64,000 nucleotides of DNA, taken from assembly GCF_030704685.1 (NCBI RefSeq), contig NZ_JAUZDX010000007.1, positions 62,001-126,000 of the forward strand, given 5' to 3'. Positions 53,995 to 64,000 of the stretch are shown in pieces; the first letter of the stretch is position 1; every line of letters begins with the position of its first letter. The notes under the pieces are model-generated. The model had not been told where the DNA came from. It made no database searches and saw only the letters and a list, made by a program, of their open reading frames with translations. The stretch is from Acidovorax sp. A1169. Its GTDB lineage: Bacteria > Pseudomonadota > Gammaproteobacteria > Burkholderiales > Burkholderiaceae_C. The translations under genes were made by a program, and so were the position numbers.

Positions 53995-54744
53995 ATGCAC
54001 ACCACCATCCGCCCCCTGGTCCTTGCCATCGCCCTCGTGGGCAGCCTGGTCTTTGGCGCCCTGTTCGCGGTGTCCCTGGCCCGGCCGACCTGGGTGGAGC
54101 ACCAGGCCCGGGAGCTGATCCGCCAGCAGATCGAGCGCAAGACCGGCGAGAAGATCGCGGCGCTGGACGCACGCTTTCTCGATGGCAAGGCACGCGCCCT
54201 GCTGCAGGACCGTGAGCGCGAAATCGCCGCCGTGCGCGGGGCACTCACCGACGGCCTGCCCGCACGCATCGCAGCCATCGCCGCCGAGATGGGCATACCC
54301 GAATGCGAGTGCCGCAAGCGCTACAAGGAGCACATGGCGCTCAAGCTCGGCACCCTGCAGCAGATGCAAGCGCAGCTCTCGGACCTGATCCGCACGCAGT
54401 ACCTGGAGACCGTTGGCCAGCTGCTGCGCGAGCTGCGCATCTTCAGCGGCGCCAATGCGCTGGCCTTTGCCCTGTTGGGCGTGGCCGCACTGCGCCGCCC
54501 CGCCGCCCGTCTGCAGCTGTTGCCCGCTGCGGCTACCTTGCTGCTGGCCACCGCTGCCGCCAGCGCGGTCTACCTGTTCGGGCAGAACTGGCTGCACACC
54601 ATCGTCTTTGGCGACTATGTGGGCTGGGCGCTGCTGGGCTATATTGCACTGGTCTATGCATGGCTGTGCGACCTGCTGTTCAACCGGGCGCAGGTGAGCG
54701 CCCACCTGCTCAGCGGCGTGGGTGGCAGCGTATCGCCGTGCTGA
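53995..54744 (+). CDS. hypothetical membrane protein with coiled-coil middle
   Basis: The 249-residue protein has an N-terminal hydrophobic helix (about 6-28), a charged helical region (about 35-150) containing the cysteine pair CECRKRYKEH, and three or four helices at about 155-235. The charged part is probably periplasmic, given the single preceding helix. I do not recognise the family. A phosphoesterase gene follows after 32 bp. Confidence 0.7.
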   Translation: MHTTIRPLVLAIALVGSLVFGALFAVSLARPTWVEHQARELIRQQIERKTGEKIAALDARFLDGKARALLQDREREIAAVRGALTDGLPARIAAIAAEMGIPECECRKRYKEHMALKLGTLQQMQAQLSDLIRTQYLETVGQLLRELRIFSGANALAFALLGVAALRRPAARLQLLPAAATLLLATAAASAVYLFGQNWLHTIVFGDYVGWALLGYIALVYAWLCDLLFNRAQVSAHLLSGVGGSVSPC

Positions 54745-54776
54745 CAGCCCAACCTCCCTGCCTGACCTTCCCTTCC

Positions 54777-55517
54777 ATGCGCATCGCCTTCGTCTCCGAT
54801 ATCCACGGCAACCTCGCGGCTCTCGAAGCCGTGGCGGCCGACATTGCCCGCCGCGGTGCCGACCGCGTGGTGAACCTGGGCGACAACCTCTCGGGCCCGC
54901 TGCTGCCGCGCGAGACGGCGCAGTGGCTCATGGCGTCGGACTGGCTGTCGCTGGCCGGCAACCACGAGCGCCAGGTGCTGCAACTGCGCCCCGGCCACGG
55001 CGGCGCATCGGACCAGTACGCGCATGCACAGCTCACCGAAGCGGAGTTCACCTGGATGCGCAGCCTCACCCACACCCTGCGCCTGGACGAGAATGTGCTG
55101 CTGTGCCATGGCTCACCGCGCAGCGACCACGAATACCTGCTCGAAACGCTGGACGGCTCCACGGTGCGCGCCGCCACCCCGACCGAGATCGACGAGCGCC
55201 TGGCAGGCCAGTACGCACCGCTGATCGCCAGCGGCCACACGCATGTGCCGCGCCAGGTGCGCCTGGGTGCCGGTGTGCTGCTGCTCAACCCCGGCAGCGT
55301 GGGCCTGCAGGCCTATGACGACGAGCACCCCGTGGCCCACAAGGTGGAGAACGGCACGCCTGACGCGCACTACGCCATCGCGGAGTTGACTGGGCAGGGC
55401 TGGGCGGTGGAGCACCACCTGGTGCCCTACGACCACGAATCCATGGCCGTGCTGGCCGATCGGAACGGCCGGCCCGGGTGGGCGCACGCCCTGCGCACCG
55501 GCCTCATGCCGGTGTGA
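54777..55517 (+). CDS. metallophosphoesterase, YfcE/MJ0936-like
   Basis: The 246-residue protein starts MRIAFVSDIHGNLAALEAV and has NLGDNLSGPLLP, AGNHERQVLQ, CHGSPRSDHEYL and SGHTHVPRQV, the complete metal-binding set of the small phosphodiesterase family. It is cytoplasmic. Substrates of this family are varied phosphodiesters; none can be assigned. It may be co-transcribed with the membrane protein upstream. Confidence 0.9.
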   Translation: MRIAFVSDIHGNLAALEAVAADIARRGADRVVNLGDNLSGPLLPRETAQWLMASDWLSLAGNHERQVLQLRPGHGGASDQYAHAQLTEAEFTWMRSLTHTLRLDENVLLCHGSPRSDHEYLLETLDGSTVRAATPTEIDERLAGQYAPLIASGHTHVPRQVRLGAGVLLLNPGSVGLQAYDDEHPVAHKVENGTPDAHYAIAELTGQGWAVEHHLVPYDHESMAVLADRNGRPGWAHALRTGLMPV

Positions 55518-55530
55518 AGCCAGCCGATTT

Positions 55531-55875
55531 TCAGCCGTGCACCGCGCGCGAATCGTCGGGCGCCTCTGCCCGGTCGTTCATGCCATAGTCGCGCACCACG
55601 GCCGCCACGCGCAGCCGGTAGTCGGCAAACACATGGTCACGCCCGGCCGCCTGGGTGCTGCGGTGCGCCTCCTGCTGGCGCCAGCGGGCCACGGCCTCCT
55701 CGTCGCGCCAGAAGGACAGCGAAAGCAGCTTGCCCGGCTCGGCCAGGCTCTCGAAGCGCTCGATGGAGACAAAGCCGTCGATCTGCGCGAGCAGGGGCTT
55801 GAGCGCTGCCGCCGCATCCAGGTAGGCGCCGCGCTGGCCGGGCGCGGGCGTCACCTCGAAGATCACGGCCATCAT
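55531..55875 (-). CDS. antibiotic biosynthesis monooxygenase (ABM)-fold protein
   Basis: The 114-residue protein starts [20 protein letters not shown] and carries the ABM pattern [33 protein letters not shown]. The dimeric alpha-beta fold is shared by monooxygenases, heme-degrading enzymes and regulators. Its start overlaps the stop of the NIPSNAP gene (ATGA), so the two related-fold proteins are made together and may form a heteromer. Confidence 0.87.
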   Translation of the reverse strand: MMAVIFEVTPAPGQRGAYLDAAAALKPLLAQIDGFVSIERFESLAEPGKLLSLSFWRDEEAVARWRQQEAHRSTQAAGRDHVFADYRLRVAAVVRDYGMNDRAEAPDDSRAVHG

Positions 55876-56216
55876 GGCGTGGACTCCTGCGTGTGGGCCG
55901 GCAGGCCCAGCGTGCCTTCCACACCCTGGGTGAACGTGCGCTCCTCGCGCAGGATGAAGCGCTTTTCCTGCGCGAAGGCAAAGTTGGCGCGGCCTTCGGC
56001 ATCGGTGCGCAGGCGCGCCCGGTAGGCCTCGTAGGCGGCCAGCGAGTCGAAGCCGATCAGGCCCCACGCCTCGTAGGTGCTGCCCTCGTGCGGCAGGAAG
56101 TAGCCCAGCAGGTGGCCGCCGCAGCGGGGGATGATCTGGCCCCAGCGCTGCGCGTACTCGGCAAAGCTGTCGCGCTGGAAAGGGTCGATCTCGTAGCGGA
56201 TGAAGCAGGTAATCAT
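55872..56216 (-). CDS. NIPSNAP-family protein
   Basis: The 114-residue protein starts [21 protein letters not shown] and contains [19 protein letters not shown] and [20 protein letters not shown], the NIPSNAP dimeric alpha-beta barrel. Bacterial members are poorly characterised. It is the first gene of a two-gene operon with the ABM protein and convergent with nothing nearby; a YnfA-type gene is divergent. Confidence 0.87.
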   Translation of the reverse strand: MITCFIRYEIDPFQRDSFAEYAQRWGQIIPRCGGHLLGYFLPHEGSTYEAWGLIGFDSLAAYEAYRARLRTDAEGRANFAFAQEKRFILREERTFTQGVEGTLGLPAHTQESTP

Positions 56217-56343
56217 GGTGGTGTCGCCTTGGAGAGGGCTTTGTGTTGGGACAGGCTTCACGATAGGCGCTTGACCGCCCCGGATGCTTCGCCCACCATC
56301 GAAGCATCGTGACCAAGATCGCCCTGCCGCCCCCGCTCTCCGC

Positions 56344-56667
56344 ATGAAGACCCTGCTGCTGTTCATCGCCACCGCGCTGGCCGAGATCGTGGGCTGCTAC
56401 CTGCCTTACCTGTGGCTCAAGCAGGGCAAGCCCGTGTGGCTGCTGCTGCCCGCAGCCGCCAGCCTGGCGCTGTTCGCCTGGCTGCTGACCCTGCACGACA
56501 CCGCGGCCGCCGGCCGGGTGTACGCCGCCTATGGCGGCGTCTACATCGGCGTGGCGCTGGCGTGGCTCTGGGCGGTGGACCAGATCCGACCCACGGCCTG
56601 GGACATTGCCGGTGTGGCCGTGGCGCTGTGCGGCATGGCGCTGATCATGTTCCAACCAGCGCGCTGA
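56344..56667 (+). CDS. YnfA/UPF0060-family membrane protein
   Basis: The 107-residue protein has four helices and the family opening [21 protein letters not shown], plus [20 protein letters not shown]. YnfA proteins have the small-multidrug-resistance-type layout and are reported to act as efflux pumps in some species. Length (about 108) is normal. It is divergent from the NIPSNAP gene. Confidence 0.94.
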   Translation: MKTLLLFIATALAEIVGCYLPYLWLKQGKPVWLLLPAAASLALFAWLLTLHDTAAAGRVYAAYGGVYIGVALAWLWAVDQIRPTAWDIAGVAVALCGMALIMFQPAR

Positions 56668-56671
56668 GCTC

Positions 56672-57517
56672 CTACTCGCCAGCTTTCGGCTTGGTCGTCT
56701 TGGCGGCGGCCTTGGGCCGTACATGGGCCGAGCGCGGGCTGCGCAGGGTGTCGGCGTCCAGGATCAGCCGGCCCTGGATGCGCCCCTTCATGCGCTTGAC
56801 GCTGCTGGCCGCGTCCTGCATGTGGCGCGCCATCAGCGTGCGCACGGCCTCCACGTCGCGCGCCCGTGCGGCCTGCACGATCTCGCGGTGGAAGTTGGCG
56901 TTGACCTCGCCAAAGCGCCGGTGCTCGGCCTTGGGCGTGCGGTTGCCGTAGACGATGAGCTGGCGCAGCATCTCGTTGATCAGCTCGCAGTTGAAGCGCA
57001 GGAAGGGGTTCGGGTTGGCTGCGGCCAGGATGTCGTGGAAGTTCACGTCCTCGCGCCGCTGGCTGAGCATGTCCTCGCTGCTCGACGCCGGGTCGCAGCA
57101 GGCGATGGAGTGCTCCAGCGCCTCGAAGTCGGCCTCGGTCAGGTGCGGCACGGCGCCTGCGGCCAGCTCGGGCTCCAGGAACTGGCGCACGGCGTAGATG
57201 TTGTCGATGGTCACTTCCTGGAAGAACAGGTAGTTCTGCATGAACTGCAGGGTGCGGTCCAGCGGCACCTCGGCGATGGTGCCGCCGCCCGAGGGGCCGG
57301 TGGAGATGGTCACCAGCCCTTGCACCTCCAGCGACTTCAATGCCTCGCGGATGGTGCCCTTGCTCACCTCGAACTGCGCCTGCAGCTCGCTCTCGCGCGG
57401 CAGGCGGTCGCCCGGGCTCAGGTTCTTCTCGGTGATCAGGCGCTTGATCTCCTGCGCCACCAGGTCGGGGCGCTTGAGGGCTTTGAGCGGCTTCTGTGCG
57501 GACGGTTTGCTTGGCAT
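56672..57517 (-). CDS. GntR-family regulator, FCD subgroup, of the right-hand Liv cluster
   Basis: The protein has 281 residues from ATG 57517 (MPSKPSAQKPLKALKRPDLV). The winged HTH is at about 20-85 (LPRESELQAQFEVSKGTIREALKSLEVQG), the FCD domain at about 100-235, and a Lys/Ala-rich tail ends the protein. An open frame extends to 57724 but lacks regulator sequence. It is divergent from livK across 260 bp that include a perfect CTATTTAT/ATAAATAG palindrome, its probable operator. Confidence 0.9.
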   Translation of the reverse strand: MPSKPSAQKPLKALKRPDLVAQEIKRLITEKNLSPGDRLPRESELQAQFEVSKGTIREALKSLEVQGLVTISTGPSGGGTIAEVPLDRTLQFMQNYLFFQEVTIDNIYAVRQFLEPELAAGAVPHLTEADFEALEHSIACCDPASSSEDMLSQRREDVNFHDILAAANPNPFLRFNCELINEMLRQLIVYGNRTPKAEHRRFGEVNANFHREIVQAARARDVEAVRTLMARHMQDAASSVKRMKGRIQGRLILDADTLRSPRSAHVRPKAAAKTTKPKAGE

Positions 57518-57650
57518 GTATGGGATTGTCGTTGCTCGGACGGATGCACACGCCGGTGCGCGGCAGGGGTGAAGTACCGCCCATGGTGCAGTGTATGCAC
57601 CGCATGGGGGCGGCGGAAGGGATGCAGGGTTTCCACGCACGGTGTTTATT

Positions 57651-57670
57651 CTATTTATCACTATAAATAG
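57651..57670. promoter_or_regulatory. CTATTTAT-CACT-ATAAATAG palindrome
   Basis: A perfect 8-4-8 inverted repeat lies in the divergent region between the GntR gene and livK. It is strikingly AT-rich for this genome and may combine an operator with promoter -10 elements. Confidence 0.65.
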
Positions 57671-57777
57671 CAGAAATGAGCGCCAACGACGCTCTGCAGC
57701 GATGGCACGCCATGTGCTTTGCACAAGTCGTGCCCCGCTATCGGCCAGCCGGCCTCAACCCCTCCACAGGAGCCCCC

Positions 57778-58983
57778 ATGCACCGTCGCCACCTCTTGCA
57801 ACTCTCTGCCCTGGGCGCCCTGCCCGCATCGCTGGGCCTGGCCCAGAGCGCCTGGGCGCAGGCCAGCGGTGCCATCCAGTTCGGCTGCCCGGTGCCCATG
57901 TCGGGTGCGTTCGCGGCCAACGGCAAGTTCGCGGACCTGGGCATGAAGCTGGCCATCGAGCAGTACGGCACCGTCCTCAAGCGCCCCCTGGCCTACACGG
58001 TGCTGGACACCGAAGGCAAGCCCGCCACGGCTGTGCGCAAGGTGCAGGAGTCCTCGCAGCAGCAGGGCACGCGCTTCTTCGCGGGCGGCATCCTGTCGTC
58101 CGAATCGCTGGCCATGGGCAAGGAGGCCGAGAAGGCCGGCGGCATCTTCATCACCACCGCCGGTGCCGACGAGATCACGGGCAAGGACTGCAATGCCGCC
58201 ACCTTCCGCTGGTCGGTGCCTACCTTCGGCGCCATCGAGCAGACGGTGCGCCCCCTGGCCGAGGCCCTGCCCAAGGCCAAGCGCTGGTACACCATCACGC
58301 CGCAGTACGTGTTCGGCGACGGACTGCTGTCGGCGGCCAAGAACATCTTCAAGGAAAAGGGCCTGGAGCATGTGGGCAACAGCTACCACTCGCTGACCGA
58401 AAAGGAGTTCAGCGGCTATCTGACCAATGCCATGGCCGCCAAGCCCGACGTGCTGGTGCTGCTCAACTTCGGCTCGCAGTCGTCCGACGCCCTGCGCCAG
58501 GCCGTGAGCTTCGGCATGCACAAGAACATGACCATCCTGGTGGCCTGGGCCTCGGGGCTGGAACAGTTCGAGTCGCTGGGTGCGGACCTGTGCGAGGGCG
58601 TGTACTTCGGCGCGCAGTACTGGCACACGGCCAATGCACCGCTGAACCTCGACCTGGTCAAGCGCAGCAACGACAAGTACAAGTCCAACCCCAACTACAG
58701 CCTGGCGGGCTCGTACATCTGCACCAAGCTCATGATCGACGGCATCATCAAGGCCGGCACGGTGGAGCCCAAGGCCGTGATCGCCGCCATGGAAGGCATG
58801 AAGTACCAGGGCCTGACGGGTGATGAAGAGATCCGCAAGGGCGACCACCAGGTGCTCAAGAACTACTACCTGCTCAAGGGCAAGGCCAAAGCGAAGATGG
58901 CCAACAAGGACGACTACGTGGACGTGGTCAGCTCGGGCAAGTCCTTCCTGCCCCTGGACCAGACCGGCTGCAAGCTCGCCTGA
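57778..58983 (+). CDS. LivK-type periplasmic solute-binding protein
   Basis: The 401-residue protein follows AGGAG and has a signal peptide (MHRRHLLQLSALGALPASLGL...AWAQ). The mature fold is leucine-binding-protein-like: IQFGCPVPMSGAFAANGKFAD, FFAGGILSSESLAMGKEAEK and YTITPQYVFGDGLLSAAKN. It is the first gene of the rightward livKHMGF unit. Family members bind amino acids, amides and aromatic acids; the ligand here is unknown. Confidence 0.93.
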   Translation: MHRRHLLQLSALGALPASLGLAQSAWAQASGAIQFGCPVPMSGAFAANGKFADLGMKLAIEQYGTVLKRPLAYTVLDTEGKPATAVRKVQESSQQQGTRFFAGGILSSESLAMGKEAEKAGGIFITTAGADEITGKDCNAATFRWSVPTFGAIEQTVRPLAEALPKAKRWYTITPQYVFGDGLLSAAKNIFKEKGLEHVGNSYHSLTEKEFSGYLTNAMAAKPDVLVLLNFGSQSSDALRQAVSFGMHKNMTILVAWASGLEQFESLGADLCEGVYFGAQYWHTANAPLNLDLVKRSNDKYKSNPNYSLAGSYICTKLMIDGIIKAGTVEPKAVIAAMEGMKYQGLTGDEEIRKGDHQVLKNYYLLKGKAKAKMANKDDYVDVVSSGKSFLPLDQTGCKLA

Positions 58984-58985
58984 CA

Positions 58986-59021
58986 CGGCTTTGCCCGCGC
59001 AAACGCGCGCGGGCAAAGCCG
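58986..59021 (+). promoter_or_regulatory. intercistronic hairpin between livK and livH
   Basis: CGGCTTTGCCCGCGC and its perfect complement form a 15-bp stem with a 6-base loop, 3 bp after the livK stop. There is no T-run, so it probably stabilises the livK message or attenuates rather than ends transcription, giving excess binding protein over permease. Confidence 0.7.
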
Positions 59022-59083
59022 CATCGCCTTCCTCCAAGGTCCGCAACTGCGCGCCTTGGGATTTCTCCTTCCATCTCTCGCCC

Positions 59084-59944
59084 ATGAACATCTACCTGCT
59101 ACAGGCCATCAACGGGATCGGCATCGGCATGCTGTACTTCCTGCTGGCGGTCGGCCTGTCCATCGTGTTCGGCCTGCTGCGCTTCGTGAACTTCGCGCAC
59201 GGGGCCTTCTACCTGCTGGGCGCCTACTTCTGCTTTCAGATGACGCGCTGGGGCCTGAGCTTCTGGCTCGCCCTGGCCGTGGTGCCCGTGCTCGTGGGTG
59301 CGCTGGGCTGGCTCACCGAGAAGCTCGTGCTGCGCCATGTGTATGCAAAGCCGCACGAGTTCCACATCCTCGTCACCGTGGGCCTGGCCCTGGCCATCCA
59401 GGAGCTGGTGATCCTGCAGTGGGGCCCGCTGGGCGACAGCGTGCCGGTGCCCGACCTGCTGCAGGGCGTGGTCATGTGGGGCGGCATCGTCTACCCCAAG
59501 TACCGGCTGTTCGTGATCGGCTTCACCGCCGTGCTGGCTGTGGGCCTATGGTACGTGCTCGAAGGCACGCGCCTGGGCAGCGCGGTGCGCGCGGGCAGCG
59601 AGTCAACCGAGATGGTCTCGCTGCTCGGGATCAACGTGTTTCGCATCTTCAGCCTGGTGTTCGCGCTGGGCGCGGCCACCGCCGCGATTGCCGGCGTGCT
59701 GGCCGCCCCGATGCGCGGGGCCGAGCCCTTCATGGGCATCGAGGCGCTGGGCGTGGCCTTCATCGTGGTGGTGGTCGGGGGCATGGGCAGCTTTGCCGGC
59801 GCGCTGATCGGCGGCCTGCTGATCGGCATCGTGCAGAGCGTGATGAGCACCGTGTGGCCCGAAGGGGCGCGGCTGATGATCTACATCGCCATGGCTGCCG
59901 TGCTGCTGCTGCGCCCGCATGGCCTGCTGGGCCGCAAAGGATGA
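59084..59944 (+). CDS. livH: LivH-type ABC permease
   Basis: The 286-residue membrane protein starts MNIYLLQAINGIGIGMLYFL and carries LRFVNFAHGAFYLLGAYF and VVVVGGMGSFAGALIGGLLIG. It is one half of the Liv channel. Its stop overlaps the livM start as ATGA. Confidence 0.93.
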   Translation: MNIYLLQAINGIGIGMLYFLLAVGLSIVFGLLRFVNFAHGAFYLLGAYFCFQMTRWGLSFWLALAVVPVLVGALGWLTEKLVLRHVYAKPHEFHILVTVGLALAIQELVILQWGPLGDSVPVPDLLQGVVMWGGIVYPKYRLFVIGFTAVLAVGLWYVLEGTRLGSAVRAGSESTEMVSLLGINVFRIFSLVFALGAATAAIAGVLAAPMRGAEPFMGIEALGVAFIVVVVGGMGSFAGALIGGLLIGIVQSVMSTVWPEGARLMIYIAMAAVLLLRPHGLLGRKG

Positions 59945-60947
59945 ACCCCACCATGACGACACTTCTGCGCAAGAATTTCCACCTGCTGCTGGCCCTGGCC
60001 GTGGTGCTGGTGATGCCACTGACCATGCAATCGGGCTCGCTGGCCAGCGAGGTGCTGATCTATGGCCTGGCCGCCATGGGCTGCAACCTGCTGCTGGGCC
60101 ACACGGGGCTGCTGTCCTTCGGGCAGGGCATCTTCTTCGGCCTGGGCAGCTACACCATCGCCCTCACGCTCACGCGCTGGCCCCTGCCCATGCCGCTGGC
60201 CCTGGCGCTCGCCGTGGTCATGGGCGCGCTGGGCGCGGCCATCGTCGGCTGGGTGGCCATCCGCCAGCGCGGCACCTACTTCGTGATGCTGACCCTGGCC
60301 TTCGCGCAGATGTTCTACTTTCTCGCCTACTCCATGCCCGGCATCACGGGCGGCGACAACGGGCTCATGGACATCCCGCGCCCCTCGTTGGCCATGGGCG
60401 ACTTCACGCTGTGGCCGCTGAATTCGCCCTGGCAGTACTACGGCTTCGTGGCCACGGTGTTCCTGGTGGCCTTCTGGCTGCTGCAGAAGGTGTCGGCCTC
60501 GGTCTTCGGGCGCACGCTGCTGGCGGTGCGCGACAACGAGGAGCGCGCGGGCGCCATCGGCTACAACCTGCGCCTGCTCAAGCTGCAGGCCTTCGTGATC
60601 TCGGGCGCGGTGACGGGCCTGGCCGGCGCGCTGCACGCCATGATGACCGGCATCGCTCCGCTGGCCAATGCCGAATACCACACCAGCGAGATGATCCTGG
60701 TGATGACGGTGATCGGCGGCACGGGCAACCTGCTGGCCTCGCTGCTCGGCTCGGCCTTCTACCTGCTGCTGGGCGACTGGCTGTCCACCCTGTGGCCGCG
60801 CTGGCTGCTGATCCTGGGCGTGGTGCTGATGGTGGTGAGCCTGGGCATGCAGCGCGGCCTGTGGGGCCTGGGCGAGTCGGTCTGGAACCTGCTGCGCGGC
60901 AAGGGCCGTGGCGGCAAGACAGACGCCACCACGCAAGGAGGCCACGC

Positions 60948-60951
<4 letters not shown>
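59941..60951 (+). CDS. livM: LivM-type ABC permease
   Basis: The 336-residue membrane protein carries LLGHTGLLSFGQGIFFGLGSY, RGTYFVMLTLAFAQMFYFLA and MTVIGGTGNLLASLLGSAFYL. Unlike the 34-37 kb cluster, this LivM is a separate protein. It overlaps livH and livG by 4 bp each. Confidence 0.93.
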
Positions 60952-62434
<1,483 letters not shown>

Positions 62435-62466
62435 CACCCCGCCCCATTTCTCAGGAACCCCGTACC

Positions 62467-63729
62467 GTGAACATGATGACCAACCCCTCTGCCCTGCTGC
62501 CGCGCGTGAACGGCACGCGCCTGTGGCAATCGCTGATGGACCTGGCGCAGATCGGCGCCACGCCCAAGGGCGGCGTGTGCCGCCTGGCCCTGACCGCGCT
62601 GGACGGCGAAGGCCGCGACCTCTTCGTGCGCTGGGCGCGCGAGGCCGGCTGCAGCGTGCGCACCGACGCCATCGGCAACATCTTCGCGCGCCGCGCGGGG
62701 CGCGACGATGCACTGCCCCCGGTGATGACCGGCAGCCACATCGACACCCAGCCCACGGGCGGCAAATTCGACGGCAACTATGGCGTGCTGGCCGGCATCG
62801 AGGTGGTGCGCACCCTGAACGACCACGGTATCGTGACCGAAGCCCCCATCGAGGTGGCGGTATGGACCAATGAAGAGGGCTCGCGCTTCGTGCCGGTGAT
62901 GATGGGTTCGGGCGTGTTCGCCGGGGCCTTCACGCTGGAGCATGCGCTGGCCCAACGCGACGCGCAGGGCACCAGCGTGGCCGAGGCACTGGCCGCCATC
63001 GGCTATGCCGGCGAGCACGGGCCCACGCCGCCCGTGGGCGCGTATTTCGAGGCGCACATCGAGCAGGGCCCGGTGCTGGAGGCCAATGGCTGTGTTATCG
63101 GCGTGGTGCAGGGTGCCCTGGGCCAGCGCTGGTACGACGTGAGCGTGCAGGGCATGGAGGCCCACGCCGGCCCCACGCCCATGGAGCTGCGCCGCGATGC
63201 GCTGCTGGCGGCCAGCACACTGGTGGCCGAGGTCAACCGCATCGCGCTCAGCCACGCACCGCATGCGCGCGGCACGGTGGGCGTGCTGGAGGTGTTCCCG
63301 AGCTCGCGCAACGTGATCCCCGGCAGCGTGCGCATGACGGTGGACCTGCGTGCCGCCGACGACGCCGAGCTGCTGCAGATGGACGCCGAGCTGCGCGCCG
63401 CCTGCGAGCGCATCGGCACGGCCAACCGCACGCCCATCGCGGTGGAGCAGGTGGTTTACTTCCCGCCGCAGCCGTTTGCGCCCGCGCTGGTGGAAGGCGT
63501 GCGCAGCGACGCCAAGGCCCTCGGCTACGCCGCCATGGACGTGGTCAGCGGTGCCGGGCACGATGCCGTGTACCTGGCGCGGCTGGCACCCACGGCCATG
63601 GTCTTCGTGCCCTGCGCCGACGGCATCAGCCACAACGAGATCGAGGACGCCGAGCCCGAGCACCTGGAGGCCGGCTGCAACGTCTTGCTGCAGGCCATGC
63701 TGCGCAGCGCCCAGGCGGTGGCCGCATGA
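62467..63729 (+). CDS. M20-family Zn-dependent carbamoylase/amidohydrolase
   Basis: The 420-residue protein has the HyuC/AllC motifs: GSHIDTQPTGGKFDGNYGV, TNEEGSRF, HIEQGPVLE, AHAGPTPM and a closing GISHNEIEDAEPEH. These supply two zinc sites and the dimer-bridging histidine. Members hydrolyse N-carbamoyl amino acids, allantoate or ureidoglycolate. The GTG at 62467 is well placed after AGGAA; ATG 62473 is a close alternative. It follows livF and overlaps the M81 gene (ATGA), tying it to the imported substrate. Confidence 0.9.
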   Translation: MNMMTNPSALLPRVNGTRLWQSLMDLAQIGATPKGGVCRLALTALDGEGRDLFVRWAREAGCSVRTDAIGNIFARRAGRDDALPPVMTGSHIDTQPTGGKFDGNYGVLAGIEVVRTLNDHGIVTEAPIEVAVWTNEEGSRFVPVMMGSGVFAGAFTLEHALAQRDAQGTSVAEALAAIGYAGEHGPTPPVGAYFEAHIEQGPVLEANGCVIGVVQGALGQRWYDVSVQGMEAHAGPTPMELRRDALLAASTLVAEVNRIALSHAPHARGTVGVLEVFPSSRNVIPGSVRMTVDLRAADDAELLQMDAELRAACERIGTANRTPIAVEQVVYFPPQPFAPALVEGVRSDAKALGYAAMDVVSGAGHDAVYLARLAPTAMVFVPCADGISHNEIEDAEPEHLEAGCNVLLQAMLRSAQAVAA

Positions 63730-64000
63730 AGATCCTCATCGCCCGCCTGAACCACGAGACCAACACCTTCTCGCCCGTGCCCACGCCGCTCGCGGCGTTC
63801 GCGCCCGCCTACGGCGAAGATGCGCTGCACGACAACCTGGGCATGCGCACCGCCATGGCGGCCTTCATCGACCTGGCGCAGGGCCTGGGCGCCACGCTGG
63901 TCACGCCGGTGTCGGCCATGTCCAACCCCAGCGGCCTGGTGCATGCCGCCGCCTACGATGAGCTCACCCGGCGCGTCGTCGATGCCGCGCCGGGCTGCGA
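63726..64000 (+). CDS. M81-family metallopeptidase (MlrC-like), partial
   Basis: Only the first 91 residues are in the window. MKILIARLNHETNTFSPVPT and the following GLGATLVTPVSAMSNPSGLV match the N-terminus of the M81 family, named for microcystinase C. The ATG overlaps the M20 stop. In this context it may act on linear peptide or ureido products rather than microcystin. The gene continues past the window. Confidence 0.88.
   Translation, partial: MKILIARLNHETNTFSPVPTPLAAFAPAYGEDALHDNLGMRTAMAAFIDLAQGLGATLVTPVSAMSNPSGLVHAAAYDELTRRVVDAAPGC

Overview
The window is a high-GC, gene-dense chromosomal stretch of a betaproteobacterium, most likely a member of Burkholderiales/Comamonadaceae (Acidovorax-like). 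This rests on protein content (orphan Bug-type binding proteins, several Liv transporters, FCD-type GntR regulators, a UbiM-like hydroxylase, a minCDE cluster) and on short intergenic repeats that I associate from memory with that family. No tRNA, rRNA, CRISPR array, transposase or phage gene was seen. All assignments come from reading motifs; no database search was possible.

Left third (1-31.6 kb). A DGPF/YCII protein and an ECF42-type sigma factor (cut by the window edge) form a small operon. Two tandem paralogous two-helix membrane proteins follow, then a LysR regulator, phosphoesterase and universal stress protein, a TetR repressor, and an ArgP-like regulator divergent from dadA. Next come an M14 peptidase/hydrolase pair, a flavin reductase and MOSC protein, a FUSC-family membrane protein, the minC-minD-minE division-site operon, an EamA exporter and pssA. 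An acyl-CoA synthetase preceded by a coupled 23-codon reading frame, an orphan Bug protein, and an acetoacetyl-CoA synthetase come after. A secreted beta-helix protein, a TetR-controlled hydrolase locus with a clear operator pair, and a UbiM-like monooxygenase close this part.

Middle (31.7-48.9 kb). The centre is a catabolic island. A gamma-glutamyltransferase-family Ntn hydrolase resembling HpxW, a DUF3225 protein resembling HpxZ/AtzH, and a Liv uptake system run leftward. An NTF2-like protein, a PuuE-like polysaccharide deacetylase, an amidase and a GntR/FCD regulator run rightward. The Liv permease and both ATPases are fused into one 854-residue protein (LivM-LivG-LivF). Two copies of an ATTGTCGACAAT palindrome lie in the divergent control region and inside the deacetylase gene. 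The likely role is uptake and hydrolysis of small amide or ureide compounds, possibly purine-ring fragments. A cobalamin adenosyltransferase, two EF-hand proteins and a GntR-led polar amino acid ABC operon follow; the latter is interrupted by a 269-bp palindromic element.

Right third (49-64 kb). A TetR-Bug-carboxylesterase operon faces an FAD-linked 2-hydroxyacid dehydrogenase. Small membrane, phosphoesterase, NIPSNAP/ABM and YnfA-type genes follow. The window ends in a second Liv island: GntR/FCD regulator, livKHMGF, an M20 carbamoylase/amidohydrolase and the start of an M81 (MlrC-like) metallopeptidase, joined mostly by ATGA overlaps.
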